Of a DNA stretch of 64,000 nt, positions 62,001 through 64,000 are shown piece by piece. The stretch is from Brevibacillus dissolubilis (GTDB taxonomy: Bacteria; Bacillota; Bacilli; Brevibacillales; Brevibacillaceae), in the NCBI RefSeq assembly GCF_006170445.1, contig NZ_VCNA01000002.1, positions 62,001-126,000 of the forward strand, given 5' to 3'. The position numbers were made by a program, and so were the translations under genes. The notes under the pieces were generated by a model that saw only the letters and a list, made by a program, of their open reading frames with translations, made no database searches and was not told where the DNA came from. Each line of letters opens with the position of its first letter. Positions within the stretch are counted from its first letter, which is position 1.

Positions 62001-62761
62001 GTATTCATCGTCAGCTTATATGTACGCGCCATCCGGTTGAGCGCTTCTGTTGCTTCTATAGATAAAGGCAGATCGCGCTCCAGCGTGCCAGCTGATGTGT
62101 TGCTGTGCCCGGCTGACTGCTGTTGATAAGGCAGTGGCGTCGGATGGCTCATTCCTTGCAAAAATTGACGCCAGAACTGCTCGGCACTATTCAGATCCTG
62201 CTTGCGGATCCATGAGATGTATTCGCGGAAAGGACGAGGCTGTGGCAGCCTCAGTTCCTTTCCTTGCAAATACGCTTGATAGTAATCAATCACTTCCTGA
62301 TAAACAATCGGGCTGCTCCAGCCGTCGAGAAGCAGATGGTGGAAGCTCCAGATCAGCTGGTATTGGTTTTCCGCTTTTTTGATCAGGGTGACCCGCATCA
62401 GGGGGGCTTCGCTCAAGTCGAAGCCCTTCTCTTTTTCTTCCTGCAGCAATTGCTCCAATTTGGCAGCCTGTACGTCTTGGGGATCGAGTGACCAATCCAT
62501 GCGCCCAATGGAGAAGGAAACCTTTTCAAAGACAACTTGCAGAGGCTTTTCTACCTCTTCCCAGAGGAAGCCCGTCCGCAGGATTGTGTGACGGGAGATC
62601 ACTTTTTGCCATGCTTTCTCATATGCATCTATGTCAAGGTGACCCGTGAAGACGGCCAGGTTCTGCACCGTGTAGGCCCCTGCACCTTCTGCATACAGGG
62701 AGTGGAAGAGCATCCCTTCCTGCAATGGGGAAAGTGTATAAAGGTCTGTGAAATCACTCAT
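39455..62761 (-). CDS. lgrC: Linear-gramicidin-synthetase C-like NRPS, six modules
   Basis: 7768 aa, close to the 7756 aa I recall for LgrC. Three repeats of C-A-T / C-A-T-E, with rough residues: module 7 (1-1060), 8 (1060-2595), 9 (2595-3660), 10 (3660-5185), 11 (5185-6245), 12 (6245-7768). Codes in order: DAFWLGGTFK (Val), DAFWLGGTFK (Val, E), DVSSIGCVTK (Trp-like), DAWFLGHVVK (Leu, E), DVGLVGAIAK (divergent), DAWFLGHVVK (Leu, E). C domains alternate between the D-donor type (YTLSPLQxGMLFHSLY) and the L-donor type (LPLSFAQQRLWFF), in register with the E domains. T domains are GGHSL before C and GGDSI before E, as the family rule predicts. The N-terminus (MSDFTDLYTLSPLQ) and C-terminus (ESEIADLLDLMGDK) look like communication-mediating docking ends. 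The ATG lies 7 nt after the upstream gene's stop, with GGGGAAG as ribosome binding site, so the genes form one operon. Confidence 0.95.
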   Translation of the reverse strand: MSDFTDLYTLSPLQEGMLFHSLYAEGAGAYTVQNLAVFTGHLDIDAYEKAWQKVISRHTILRTGFLWEEVEKPLQVVFEKVSFSIGRMDWSLDPQDVQAAKLEQLLQEEKEKGFDLSEAPLMRVTLIKKAENQYQLIWSFHHLLLDGWSSPIVYQEVIDYYQAYLQGKELRLPQPRPFREYISWIRKQDLNSAEQFWRQFLQGMSHPTPLPYQQQSAGHSNTSAGTLERDLPLSIEATEALNRMARTYKLTMNTIVQGAWAILLQRLSGEEAVTYGVTVSGRPSDLQGVEQMVGMFINTLPMKVQVEAERSAAEWLTHLQDTQAKVRQYEYASLVQIQGWSEVPRGSSLFDSIFVFENYPLGETEAENNLGFTVSDVDFYQTMDHPLTVVGMPGEQLKLKVIFDQSQFETSAMELLLRQLAMILEGMVQEPEQRLSELSLISEAERQQLLVEWNQTAVDYPRERTVHELFAEVAAHYPNQRAVVIGEESITYAELDQRSNQLAHYLRKQGVGADTLVGICVERSIEMIVGLLGILKAGGAYVPLDPTYPQERLAFMMEDAQLSVLVTQSHLVEQLPATAGKAICLDRDWSEIEQENSDAPANETTAGQVAYVIYTSGSTGTPKGTLVPHRGIVRLVKHNDFVTITEQDVFLQASTVSFDAATFEIWGSLLNGAQLALMPPHLPSLAELGEAIQTYGVTILWLTAGLFTVMVDNHLDSLRGVRHLLAGGDVVSVPHVRKVLQLEGLQVINGYGPTESTTFTCCYPISQVPDSMTTLPIGRPIKNTTVYVLDPQMQPVPVGVPGELYIGGDGLAIGYLNRPELTEERFVHNPFAADPEARLYRTGDLVRYLPDGVIEFIGRIDQQVKIRGFRIELGEIEEQLRKHPAVREAVVIAREDKPGDKRLVAYVTTHEQQAADTAQLTGWIKDRLPDYMVPAAVVSLDELPLTPNGKVDRRALPAPDWGTLSSSEAYVAPRNPMEELVCNIWSQVLGVETVGIHSNFFELGGHSLLATQTLSRLREVFGIHLPMRTLFESATVAELCEQIKLMLQGDTGVATTPITQASRTEHLPLSYAQQRLWFFDRFMPESAVYNIPTAIRLDGALDAQAWEASLQAVIARHESLRTTFSDINGQAIQVIHPQIDWEMGFCDLRHLPAEHKEEEVQRLASMDADQPFNLSQGPLLRASLIRTEEETHIFLLNIHHIISDGWSMGILMNELLTIYEATLNGETADLPALPIQYADYSVWQRDWLQGEVLEKQLSYWKEKVSGCEPLLALPTDRPRPAMQTYEGSRHTVTFSADLSEQLQALCREENATLFMTLLAAFQTLLYRYTGQQDILVGSPVAGRSHQETESLIGFFINTLVMRTDMSEEPTFRELLARVRETALEAYAHQDLPFEKLVDELQLERSLSYTPLFQVMFALQNFQLASEQAAGIRISSYETEQDEVTSKFDITLTMVETTDGLMATFEYNRNLFDQATIERMVEHFRTLLESITADPDESIELLAILPEEESEQLLVEWNGTETAYPRDKTVDQLFHEAASKWQDRPAVVAGEISLSYAELERRANQVANYLRKQGVTAGSLVGISAERSVEMIAGLIGILKAGAAYVPLDPAYPQERLAYMMEDADVSILVTQAHLVEKLPIGERTVICLDRDWSVITQESDQAPANETDSSAAGERLAYVIYTSGSTGTPKGVLTPHCGIVRLVTDTNYVTISEDDVFLQASTVSFDAATFEIWGALLNGAKLVLMPPHLPSLEEIGETIQKHQVTTMWLTAGLFTLLVDHQVEYLRGVRQLLVGGDVVSVPHVRKALTIDGLQIINGYGPTETTTFACCYPVTDLPKQLSSLPIGRPIQNTTVYILDQQQQPVPTGVPGELYIGGDGLALGYLNNPELTEERFVEHPFSDNPEARLYRTGDLVRYLADGTIEFIGRIDNQVKIRGFRIELGEIETALLQHEDVQEAVVMVREDAPGDKRLAAYLVTESKQEIDSIEWRMYLKESLPEYMIPSAFVMMDSLPLTPNGKVDRKALPVPTYSQTGSEAEFVAPATHVETTLAEIWKQVLGAPQVGLYDNFFALGGDSILSIQIVARASQAGLRLSPKQIFEHQTIAELARIVADTASVAGPQIEAEQGLVTGELVLTPIQKWFFEQNQPQPHHWNQSLLLSIRQPVDAAALEQAIAQLLTHHDALRLRFVQENGEWRARHDAETEQVPFFIEDLSSIPASEQVSHIEEIAEGVQASLNLAEGPLMRAVYFDLGAEQDARLLLVVHHLAVDGISWRILLEDLQTAYQQLTSGTAVVLPPKTVAFQAWAEQLTQYADSEALQQEKAYWLSQKPAAAHLPTDYAYDAQTNTQETTKQVTLSLTVEETRALLQDTLSPYRLQMNDVLLTALAKAMNQWTGAHTLSIHLEGHGREEIIEGADISRTVGWFTTMYPVQLHLEPSKTWGDGLKSIKEQLRQIPNKGIGYGILRYLSQDAETVERLRNQAKPQISFNYLGQFDQTISGTSTFNLASESRGSHTDQQAIREHLLDVTGAITGEQLQMTWIYNEQIHSEQTIQTIAAHYMQALREIMAHCQTEEAGGYTPSDFPLARLSQKNLDRYLGTDRTIENVYTLSPLQQGMLFHSLYAEEGGDYVVQLGLTFADDLNLEACEQAWQKVVDRHSILRTFFIWEGMDQPHQVVRKHAAISMEHLDWCHLSAEEQEAAYAAWVEEDRRRNFDLLQPPLMRWTILHLNDQGERAYRMLWSFHHVLLDGWSFPLVLKDWLDYYQAFNQGQEVHVSTAQPFAQYIAWLQRQDLQEAKQYWRTQLQGFHSPTPLGMGKANIAVHQPKTYSKQILSLSQETTEMLQNFARKHHLTLNTLVLGAWALILSRYSGEDEVVFGATGSGRPAELPGVESMVGLFINTLPVRVPLQSQENVMEWLRGLQQIQLNNRQYEYTPLVDIHSWSPIPASESLFDSILVFENYPVDETVKDSEAAVTITEVQTNEQTNYPLTLVADPGKRLTLNLQFEQTRFEPDTIERILSQMAVLLTSMAECPEQLLSEVSFLSESEREQVLHEWNQTEADYPQDLCIHEWFAQQAEKTPDAIAVEHGEQALTYAQLNQRANQLAHYLQKQGTGPDKLVGICVERSIEMIVGILGVMKAGAAYVPIDPAHPLERIAYMLEDTQASLVLTQSTLLSVLPETEAMVICLDGEEALNRLSDEPIDTPDSGVTSRHLAYVIYTSGSTGQPKGVMVEHHSAINMAIALIQAFGVDETSRVLQFTSFSFDVSVSEITMALLSGAALLIEDRDALLPGPELARIIRERRVTTVSMASSVLAALPFEEFPELRTLIVGGESPSRELIDRYAPGRAFFNCYGPTEATVTTTMAQCFAGGATPTIGRPIRNAKVYVLNDQLQPVPVGVPGELYIGGSGLARGYWNRPDLTAERFIQSPFAAEGERLYRTGDLVRYLPDGEIEFIGRIDDQVKIRGYRIELGEIESILRQHPAVKEAVVIAREDQAGDKRLAAYMTAESTTIPASDELTAWLKQTLPSYMVPSGYKWLDTIPLTVNGKVDRRALPAPEWGQATANKVYVAPRNPVEEMVANIYSQVLSVEKVGAHDHFFELGGHSLLATQAISRLREAFGVELPLRALFENATVSSMGAEITTMLAEQSELTFTAITAAERGEHLPLSFAQQRLWFFDRLMPGSALYNIPSATRLQGELNVQAWEQSLQTLIARHESLRTIFTDHHGEAVQVIHPEMDWSLTVTDLRHLGAEEKQAEIEKLAKQDAQQPFDLSQGPLMRASLIQEEETSFIFLFNMHHIVSDGWSMGILMDELITIYEALIKDETPVLPEMAIQYADFAVWQREWLQGEVLDQQLSYWKEKLQGSEPLLALPTDRPRPAEQSYQGALYSAVFPTELLTKLQAMSREEGSTLFMTLLAAFQLLLSRYTGQDDILVGSPVAGRNRKETESLIGFFINTLVMRTDLSGEPSFREVLARVRETALNAYAHQDLPFEKLVDELELERSLSYSPLYQVMFVLQNIPLAAQEFSGLTVLPYEQTQEQVMAKFDLTLTMAEVPDGIMATFEYSTDLFDQSTIVRLVDHFHNLLEEIVKQPDQSVALLPFLGDAERQLVVTDWNETDVPVARDLCVHELVAAVAGEMPEQIAIVSGEQTITYAELNRRANQLAHYLQKQGVSTETLVGICVERSVEMLVGLLGILKAGAAYVPMDPTYPQERLAFMMEDANMPLVLTQDRLRSALEPCTRTLISLDSEWELIAQESEETPTLTVTADHLAYVIYTSGSTGTPKGVEIEHSSLLNLISWHQRTYDVTASSRATQIAGTAFDASVWEIWPYVTKGATLYLPAEEIRLVPEQLRDWLIDCGITTSFLPTPLAENMLALDWPQDTPLRHMLTGGDKLHNYPSASLPFVLVNHYGPTENTVVATAGIVPVQAGQATAPSIGRPIDNVKIYVLDENLQPVPIGVAGEMYIGGGSLARGYLHRPDLTAERFLPNPFTTEPGARMYRTGDLVRYLPDGSIEFIGRADHQVSIRGFRVELGEIETALYGHPAVRENTVIAREDLPGVKRLVAYLVTDPEHSVQASELRTYLKDKLPDYMVPFAFVIMDSLPLTPNGKVDRKALPAPEYSQPELEGEYVAPETAVEQKMADIWQQVLGIETVGIHDNFFELGGDSILSIQIVSRANQAGLRVTPKQLFENQTIAQLSAVITLLGQDAEEMAISAAEQGTLTGALPLTPIQQWFFERDQSVSHHWNQSLLLAVKQPVDLDCLQKAVSHLLTHHDALRLRYVHTTDGAWEQYYGDAAEIDPNPITIEDLSQVPSAEQAAQLEAIAQSVQASLHLTEGTLFKAVYFHLGDDQDGRLLIVVHHLAIDGVSWRILLEDIQNVYRQLANGEEVQLPRKTTSFREWGQQLQQYADSDAMQQEKAYWTARTTDVPSLPTDHAYEVNREADTGQITLSLTAEETKALLQETLAPYRLQINDVLLTALTKAIQRWTGANATAIHLEGHGREDIIKGADLSRTVGWFTSMYPLVLEIGQAKTWGEALKSVKEQLRRIPNKGVGYGILRYLSSDQALVEQLKSQPKPEISFNYLGQFDQAISTASQFEAAPESRGSNVSADSLREHLLDVNGVISGEQLHLTWMYNTTIHEPSTIQVVAEEYMESLREIIAHCRTEEAGGYTPSDFPLAKLDQKALDRYLGTERSIENVYTLSPLQEGMLFHSLYAQEGGDYVVQLALTFTRGLDLQAFEDSWQKVINHHSILRTSFIWDGLDQPHQVVRKQVKINVEQLDWRDISTDEQEAAFADYLEADRSRSFDLTHPPLLRWVLIRVSDEAYRFVWSLHHALLDGWSMPLVFTDWLKAYMAIAGGKEAKLASTAPYANYIAWLQRQSLQEAKAYWRDELRGFHAPTPIGFGKGLETGKQAKTYGVCTVDLNEEITEKLQAFARNQQVTMNTLVQGAWALLLGRYSREEEVLFGATGSGRPADLAGVESMVGLFINTLPIRVPVASEMVLQDWLRGLQQQQITMRQYEYTPLVDIHGWSEISRSVALFESILVFENYPVDESVNNSELSIEIADVKAIEQTNYPLTVVAGPGKQLKLKIQYEQNRFDADTIERVLNQMGLLLESMAKNPEQKLSEITFLSAGEREQVLVEWNQTDAEYPRELCLHEKFELQAQETPDQTAVVYGGEQSLTYAELNLRANQLAHHLQKLGAGPDKLVGICVERSIEMIVGILGVMKAGAAYVPIDPAHPQERIAYMIEDTQTGIVLTQSALADCLPDTGATVICLDSETFAAEPTDTPKSGVTSRNLAYVIYTSGSTGNPKGVMIEHHSAVNAAQALRQAFEVDAASRVLQLTSFSFDVSVGEIMTTLLSGATLFMEHRDALLPGPELNRIIREHRITTILTVPAVVAAMPEDEFPDLRTLVVGGEALSRELVARYAPGRNFLNAYGPTEATIATTFERCIPNGQTPTIGRPLPNMKLYVLDDQLQPAPIGVPGELYIGGVGVARGYWKRPDLTAERFIQNPFGAEGDRLYKTGDLVRYQPNGNLDFIGRIDDQVKVRGYRIELGEIRSALCQHPAVKDAVVMAREDKAGDKRIAAYMINANSDTHTTPDAEELSSWLKQTLPSYMVPSGYVWIDVIPLTVNGKINYRALPAPEWGHTGTDTPYTAPRNPAEEMVANIFGQVLSVSRVGIHDNFFELGGHSLLATQTISRLREAFGVELPLRDLFEHATVAEMSEHITHVLQDAAGLLAAPIVPVSRDEHLPLSFAQQRLWFFDRLMPGSALYNMPSAIRLQGDLDIQAWEKSLQMLIARHESLRTTFSDIKGQAVQVIHSRINWSLTQIDLRDQPAEQQDAEVKCLIAEDAAQPFDLSQGPLMRASLIRLAEQEYVFALNMHHIVSDGWSMGILMGELTALYQAVSKGEVPALPDLPIQYADFALWQREWLTGDILDQQLAYWKDKLQGSEPIRALPTDRPRPAEQTFDGALHITQFPVELQARLQELSREEGSTLFMTLLAAFQLLMNRYTGKEDILVGSPVAGRNRQETEGLIGFFINTLVMRTDLSGEPTFRELLARVRDTALNAYAHQDLPFEKLVDELDVERSLSYSPLFQVVFVLQNTPMQVEELSDLSILPFQSTPDEIMTKFDLTLTMAESPDGLIATFEYNKALFDPATIERMASHFNRLLEEAARQPDRAVNQLPMLQEEEEQQILVEWNETEAPYSLEACVHELFAQAAAEMPDQLAIVASEQSLTYSELDRRSNQLANYLQKQGVGTETLVGICVERSVEMFVGLLGILKAGGAYVPMDPSYPQERLAYMIENASMPIVLTQERLLDQMPEGESMLICLDVDWDLIADESDQAPAVETTADQLAYVIYTSGSTGQPKGVEIEHRSLLNLVNWHQRTYGVTEADRASQIAGTAFDASVWEIWPYLTKGAAMYLPDEDIRLAPEKLRDWLVQSGVTISFLPTPLAENLISLQWPADTALCYMLTGGDKLHSYPAEHLPFALVNHYGPTENTVVATAGTVPVQAGQLTAPHIGRPIDNVSIYVLDDNMQPVPIGVAGELYIGGSSLARGYLNRPDLTAERFLPNPFSSDPAARIYKAGDLVRYLPDGNIEFIGRADHQVSIRGFRVELGEIETALYGYPAIRETVVIAREDVPGTKRLAAYLVLEEGLEVQISELRLYLKEKLPEYMVPSAYVIMDSLPLTPNGKVDRKALPVPDYAQPGLDGEFVAPETFIEKKLAEIWRDVLGVETVGIHDNFFDLGGDSIISIQIVARCNQAGIRLSPKLMFEYQTIAELAGAVGDTVAIHAEQEIITGDLPLTPIQRWFFDQPIGNKHHWNQSVMLTVNDVEPAILQEAIHHLLAHHDSLRLRFFQQDGEWKPYLAEWSDIIPFSTVDLSDVPVDDQARRIEEVSDEAQKSLHLSEGPLLRAVYMDLGEGQEGRLLIVVHHLAVDGVSWRIILEDLQKACTQLLQGKPVQLPMKSTSFKYWAERLAAHAYSDELQEESTYWLGQLTGDLPALPKDHPTGLNREQSATSIVVSLTPEETKSLLQDLPSLYQTQINDVLLTALAEAVYDWTGQRSVLINLEGHGREELFEEVDHSRTVGWFTSMYPVRLDLNEAHSIVNSLQSVKEQLRAIPNKGVGYGILRYLHTELAETMKSLPKAEISFNYMGQLDQTISEASMFGFASEARGDSLSRGSQRAHLIDVGCSVAGGQMHVNISFSEEVYKHETMKALADHYTSFLRNIIEQSQSGQIEGTASKPSDDLSEFGWDESEIADLLDLMGDK
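44030..47205 (-). other. NRPS module 11: C-A(divergent pocket)-T
   Basis: Boundaries are approximate. D-donor C domain (HHALLDG) and GGHSL T domain. The A pocket reads DVGLVGAIAK, different from the Trp-like modules 9 and 13. In natural gramicidins position 11 is the variable one (Trp, Phe or Tyr), so a relaxed aromatic pocket is plausible; another residue cannot be excluded. Confidence 0.65.
47205..51785 (-). other. NRPS module 10: C-A(Leu)-T-E, giving D-Leu
   Basis: Boundaries are approximate. L-donor C domain (HHIVSDG). A code DAWFLGHVVK is one residue from the common Leu code DAWFLGNVVK. GGDSI T domain and an E domain with HHLAIDGVSWR. Matches D-Leu10 of gramicidin. Confidence 0.85.
51786..54975 (-). 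other. NRPS module 9: C-A(Trp-like)-T
   Basis: Boundaries are approximate. D-donor C domain (HHVLLDG). A pocket DVSSIGCVTK, shared with module 13. Gramicidin has Trp at both positions, so Trp is the best inference. GGHSL T domain. Confidence 0.72.
54975..59578 (-). other. NRPS module 8: C-A(Val)-T-E, giving D-Val
   Basis: Boundaries are approximate. L-donor C domain (HHIISDG), A code DAFWLGGTFK (Val), GGDSI T domain, and E domain with HHLAVDGISWR. Matches D-Val8 of linear gramicidin. Confidence 0.85.
59580..62761 (-). other. NRPS module 7: C-A(Val)-T
   Basis: Boundaries are approximate. The D-donor C domain (HHLLLDG) fits the epimerized residue 6 delivered by the upstream synthetase. Code DAFWLGGTFK is the Val code of GrsB/Lgr-type domains. 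GGHSL T domain near residue 1000. Confidence 0.85.
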
Positions 62762-62768
62762 TGGAAAA

Positions 62769-64000
62769 CTACTTCCCCTTTCTTTTCTTTAATTTGGAGA
62801 GAACCTTGTTCAGCGAAGCTTGACTCAAGTCAGAGTCTTCGAAATCAGCCGCGCTGAAGGTCTGTTTCTGCGCATCAAAACGAATGATGGAACGCAGTGC
62901 CTCCATGTAGCCGGCAGCCAGCTTTTCGATCCTGCTGCTGTCGAGTAGCTGTGTATTGTAGATCCACGAGACGATCAGCTTGCCTTCTTCCACCGCGCTT
63001 ACCACGTCGATGAGGTGTGGTCGCTTGGCATCTGGGCTGATATTGGCACCTCTGGACTCGGAGGCGAATCCGAAGAGCGCCTTCTCATCATCCATCTGGT
63101 TGAATTGGCCCAGATAGTTGAAGCTGATCGGTGCATGCGGGATGGACTTCAATCGGGCTGTGACTTCTGCATCTGGACTCAGATAGCGCAGGAGACCATA
63201 GCCAATCCCTTTATTCGGGATGGATTGCAGCTGTTCTTTGATCACCCGCAATGCGTCAACCGGGGATGCTTCCCCCTTATGGTCAAGCAGGACAGGATAC
63301 ATGGAGGTAAACCAGCCTACTGTGCGTGAGAGATCGGTACTCTCCGATAATTCCTCGCGTCCGTGTCCTTCGAGGTGAACGAGGACGCTTGGCTGGCCGC
63401 TCCATTCCGCATGAGCCAAGGAGAGTGCTGTCAATAAGACATCATTGATCTGTGTACGGTAGCGGGTCGGGATCGTCTGCAGAAGCTCATTGGTCTCTTC
63501 GGCGTCCAGCTCCACCTTCCATGTGTCACTATGGCCTTCGAGGTTGAGTGAGTGATCGTACACAGGTGCTTGATAGGTTGCGAGATCTTCGCATGCCGCA
63601 AGCCAGTACGCTTGCTCAGGTAGTACCCGCTCGGATTGCACATAGGCCCGGCATTCTTCTGCCCATTGTTTGTAGGACGTGGTCTTCGGTGCGAGCTGGA
63701 CCTTGCCTGTCGACTCCGCTTGTTCATAAGCAGCTTGCAGGTCTTCGAGGATGATCCGCCATGATACCCCGTCTACAACCAAGTGATGGATGACGATGAG
63801 CAGGCGTCCTTTTTGCTCTGGCCCAAGATCGAAGTGGACGATCCGGAAAATCGGCCCATCCGCCAGATTCAGGCTAGCCTGTGTCTCCTCGGCGATTCTC
63901 TCGATCTCTGCAGTCTGTTCGGCAAGTGCAAGCTGCGTCAGATCAACGGTACGCAGTGGAACCTGCTCAGACCATTCTGCGTGTACCTGCTTCCACTCTC
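62769..64000 (-). CDS. lgrB: C-terminal end of an NRPS (epimerization domain), LgrB-like, 5' end outside window
   Basis: About 409 residues are visible, reading from the right edge. They form most of an epimerization domain: HHLVVDGVSWR, then HLEGHGREEL, NDVLLTALSLA, RTVGWFTSMYPV, NKGIGYGLLRY and ISFNYLGQ, all E-domain core motifs. The protein ends with a basic, lysine-rich docking tail (SKLKKRKGK). The residue delivered to the six-module partner should therefore be D-configured, as is D-Val6 in gramicidin where LgrB ends. The stop codon is 7 nt before the ATG of the next NRPS, indicating one transcript. The LgrB assignment rests on order and context, since its A domains are not in the window. 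Confidence 0.85.
   Translation of the reverse strand, partial: EWKQVHAEWSEQVPLRTVDLTQLALAEQTAEIERIAEETQASLNLADGPIFRIVHFDLGPEQKGRLLIVIHHLVVDGVSWRIILEDLQAAYEQAESTGKVQLAPKTTSYKQWAEECRAYVQSERVLPEQAYWLAACEDLATYQAPVYDHSLNLEGHSDTWKVELDAEETNELLQTIPTRYRTQINDVLLTALSLAHAEWSGQPSVLVHLEGHGREELSESTDLSRTVGWFTSMYPVLLDHKGEASPVDALRVIKEQLQSIPNKGIGYGLLRYLSPDAEVTARLKSIPHAPISFNYLGQFNQMDDEKALFGFASESRGANISPDAKRPHLIDVVSAVEEGKLIVSWIYNTQLLDSSRIEKLAAGYMEALRSIIRFDAQKQTFSAADFEDSDLSQASLNKVLSKLKKRKGK

Noticed and set aside
1-64000. tRNA, rRNA, CRISPR arrays, insertion sequences or riboswitches
   Set aside because: None seen; repeated sequence in the window is explained by NRPS domain homology, and intergenic space is short.

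Overview
The window is almost entirely transcribed from the minus strand (right to left). It holds two giant non-ribosomal peptide synthetase (NRPS) systems separated by about 9.4 kb of transport, protease and regulatory genes. Strong AGGAGG-type ribosome binding sites, a YxlE/YxlF/YxlG-like ABC set, a 7TMR-DISM sensor kinase and the NRPS types all point to a spore-forming Bacillales bacterium. Brevibacillus, Aneurinibacillus or Tumebacillus-type lineages would fit the moderately GC-rich coding sequence. The genus is an inference.

Right part (24090-64000): three consecutive NRPS genes. They are the 3' end of one gene (62769-64000, ending in an epimerization domain), a complete 7768-aa six-module gene (39455-62761) and a complete 5092-aa four-module gene ending in a thioester reductase (24090-39368). 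Gene lengths, module order, the strict alternation of C-A-T and C-A-T-E modules, and the final Gly module plus reductase match the linear gramicidin synthetases LgrB (C-terminus), LgrC and LgrD. Reading the ten-residue specificity codes gives, for positions 7-16: Val, D-Val, Trp-like, D-Leu, divergent (Trp/aromatic slot), D-Leu, Trp-like, D-Val, Val, Gly with reductive release. Classical linear gramicidin has D-Leu14 and Trp15, so this looks like a gramicidin variant with a changed C-terminus.

Middle part (14867-23929): (i) a likely operon with a PLDc_N small membrane protein, ABC-2 ATPase, ABC-2 permease, a CPBP membrane protease, a YbjQ-family protein and a one-TM small protein; (ii) a second CPBP protease with its own plausible promoter and terminator; (iii) a permuted NlpC/P60-like protein directly abutting a lipoprotein/7TM hybrid histidine kinase with two kinase cores, followed by a NarL-type response regulator and a strong terminator. 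These are candidates for immunity or export and for control of the synthetases.

Left part (1-14634): the first 4878 residues of another NRPS, running off the left edge, with C-A-T / C-A-T-E / C-A-T / C-A-T-E(partial). It begins with a condensation domain that resembles lipopeptide starter C domains. Predicted residues are Ile, D-unassigned (code with Lys at 239), Ser, D-hydrophobic/aromatic. It is a different, probably N-acylated, peptide system. No RNA genes, CRISPR arrays or insertion sequences were seen, and no intergenic gap exceeds about 250 bp.
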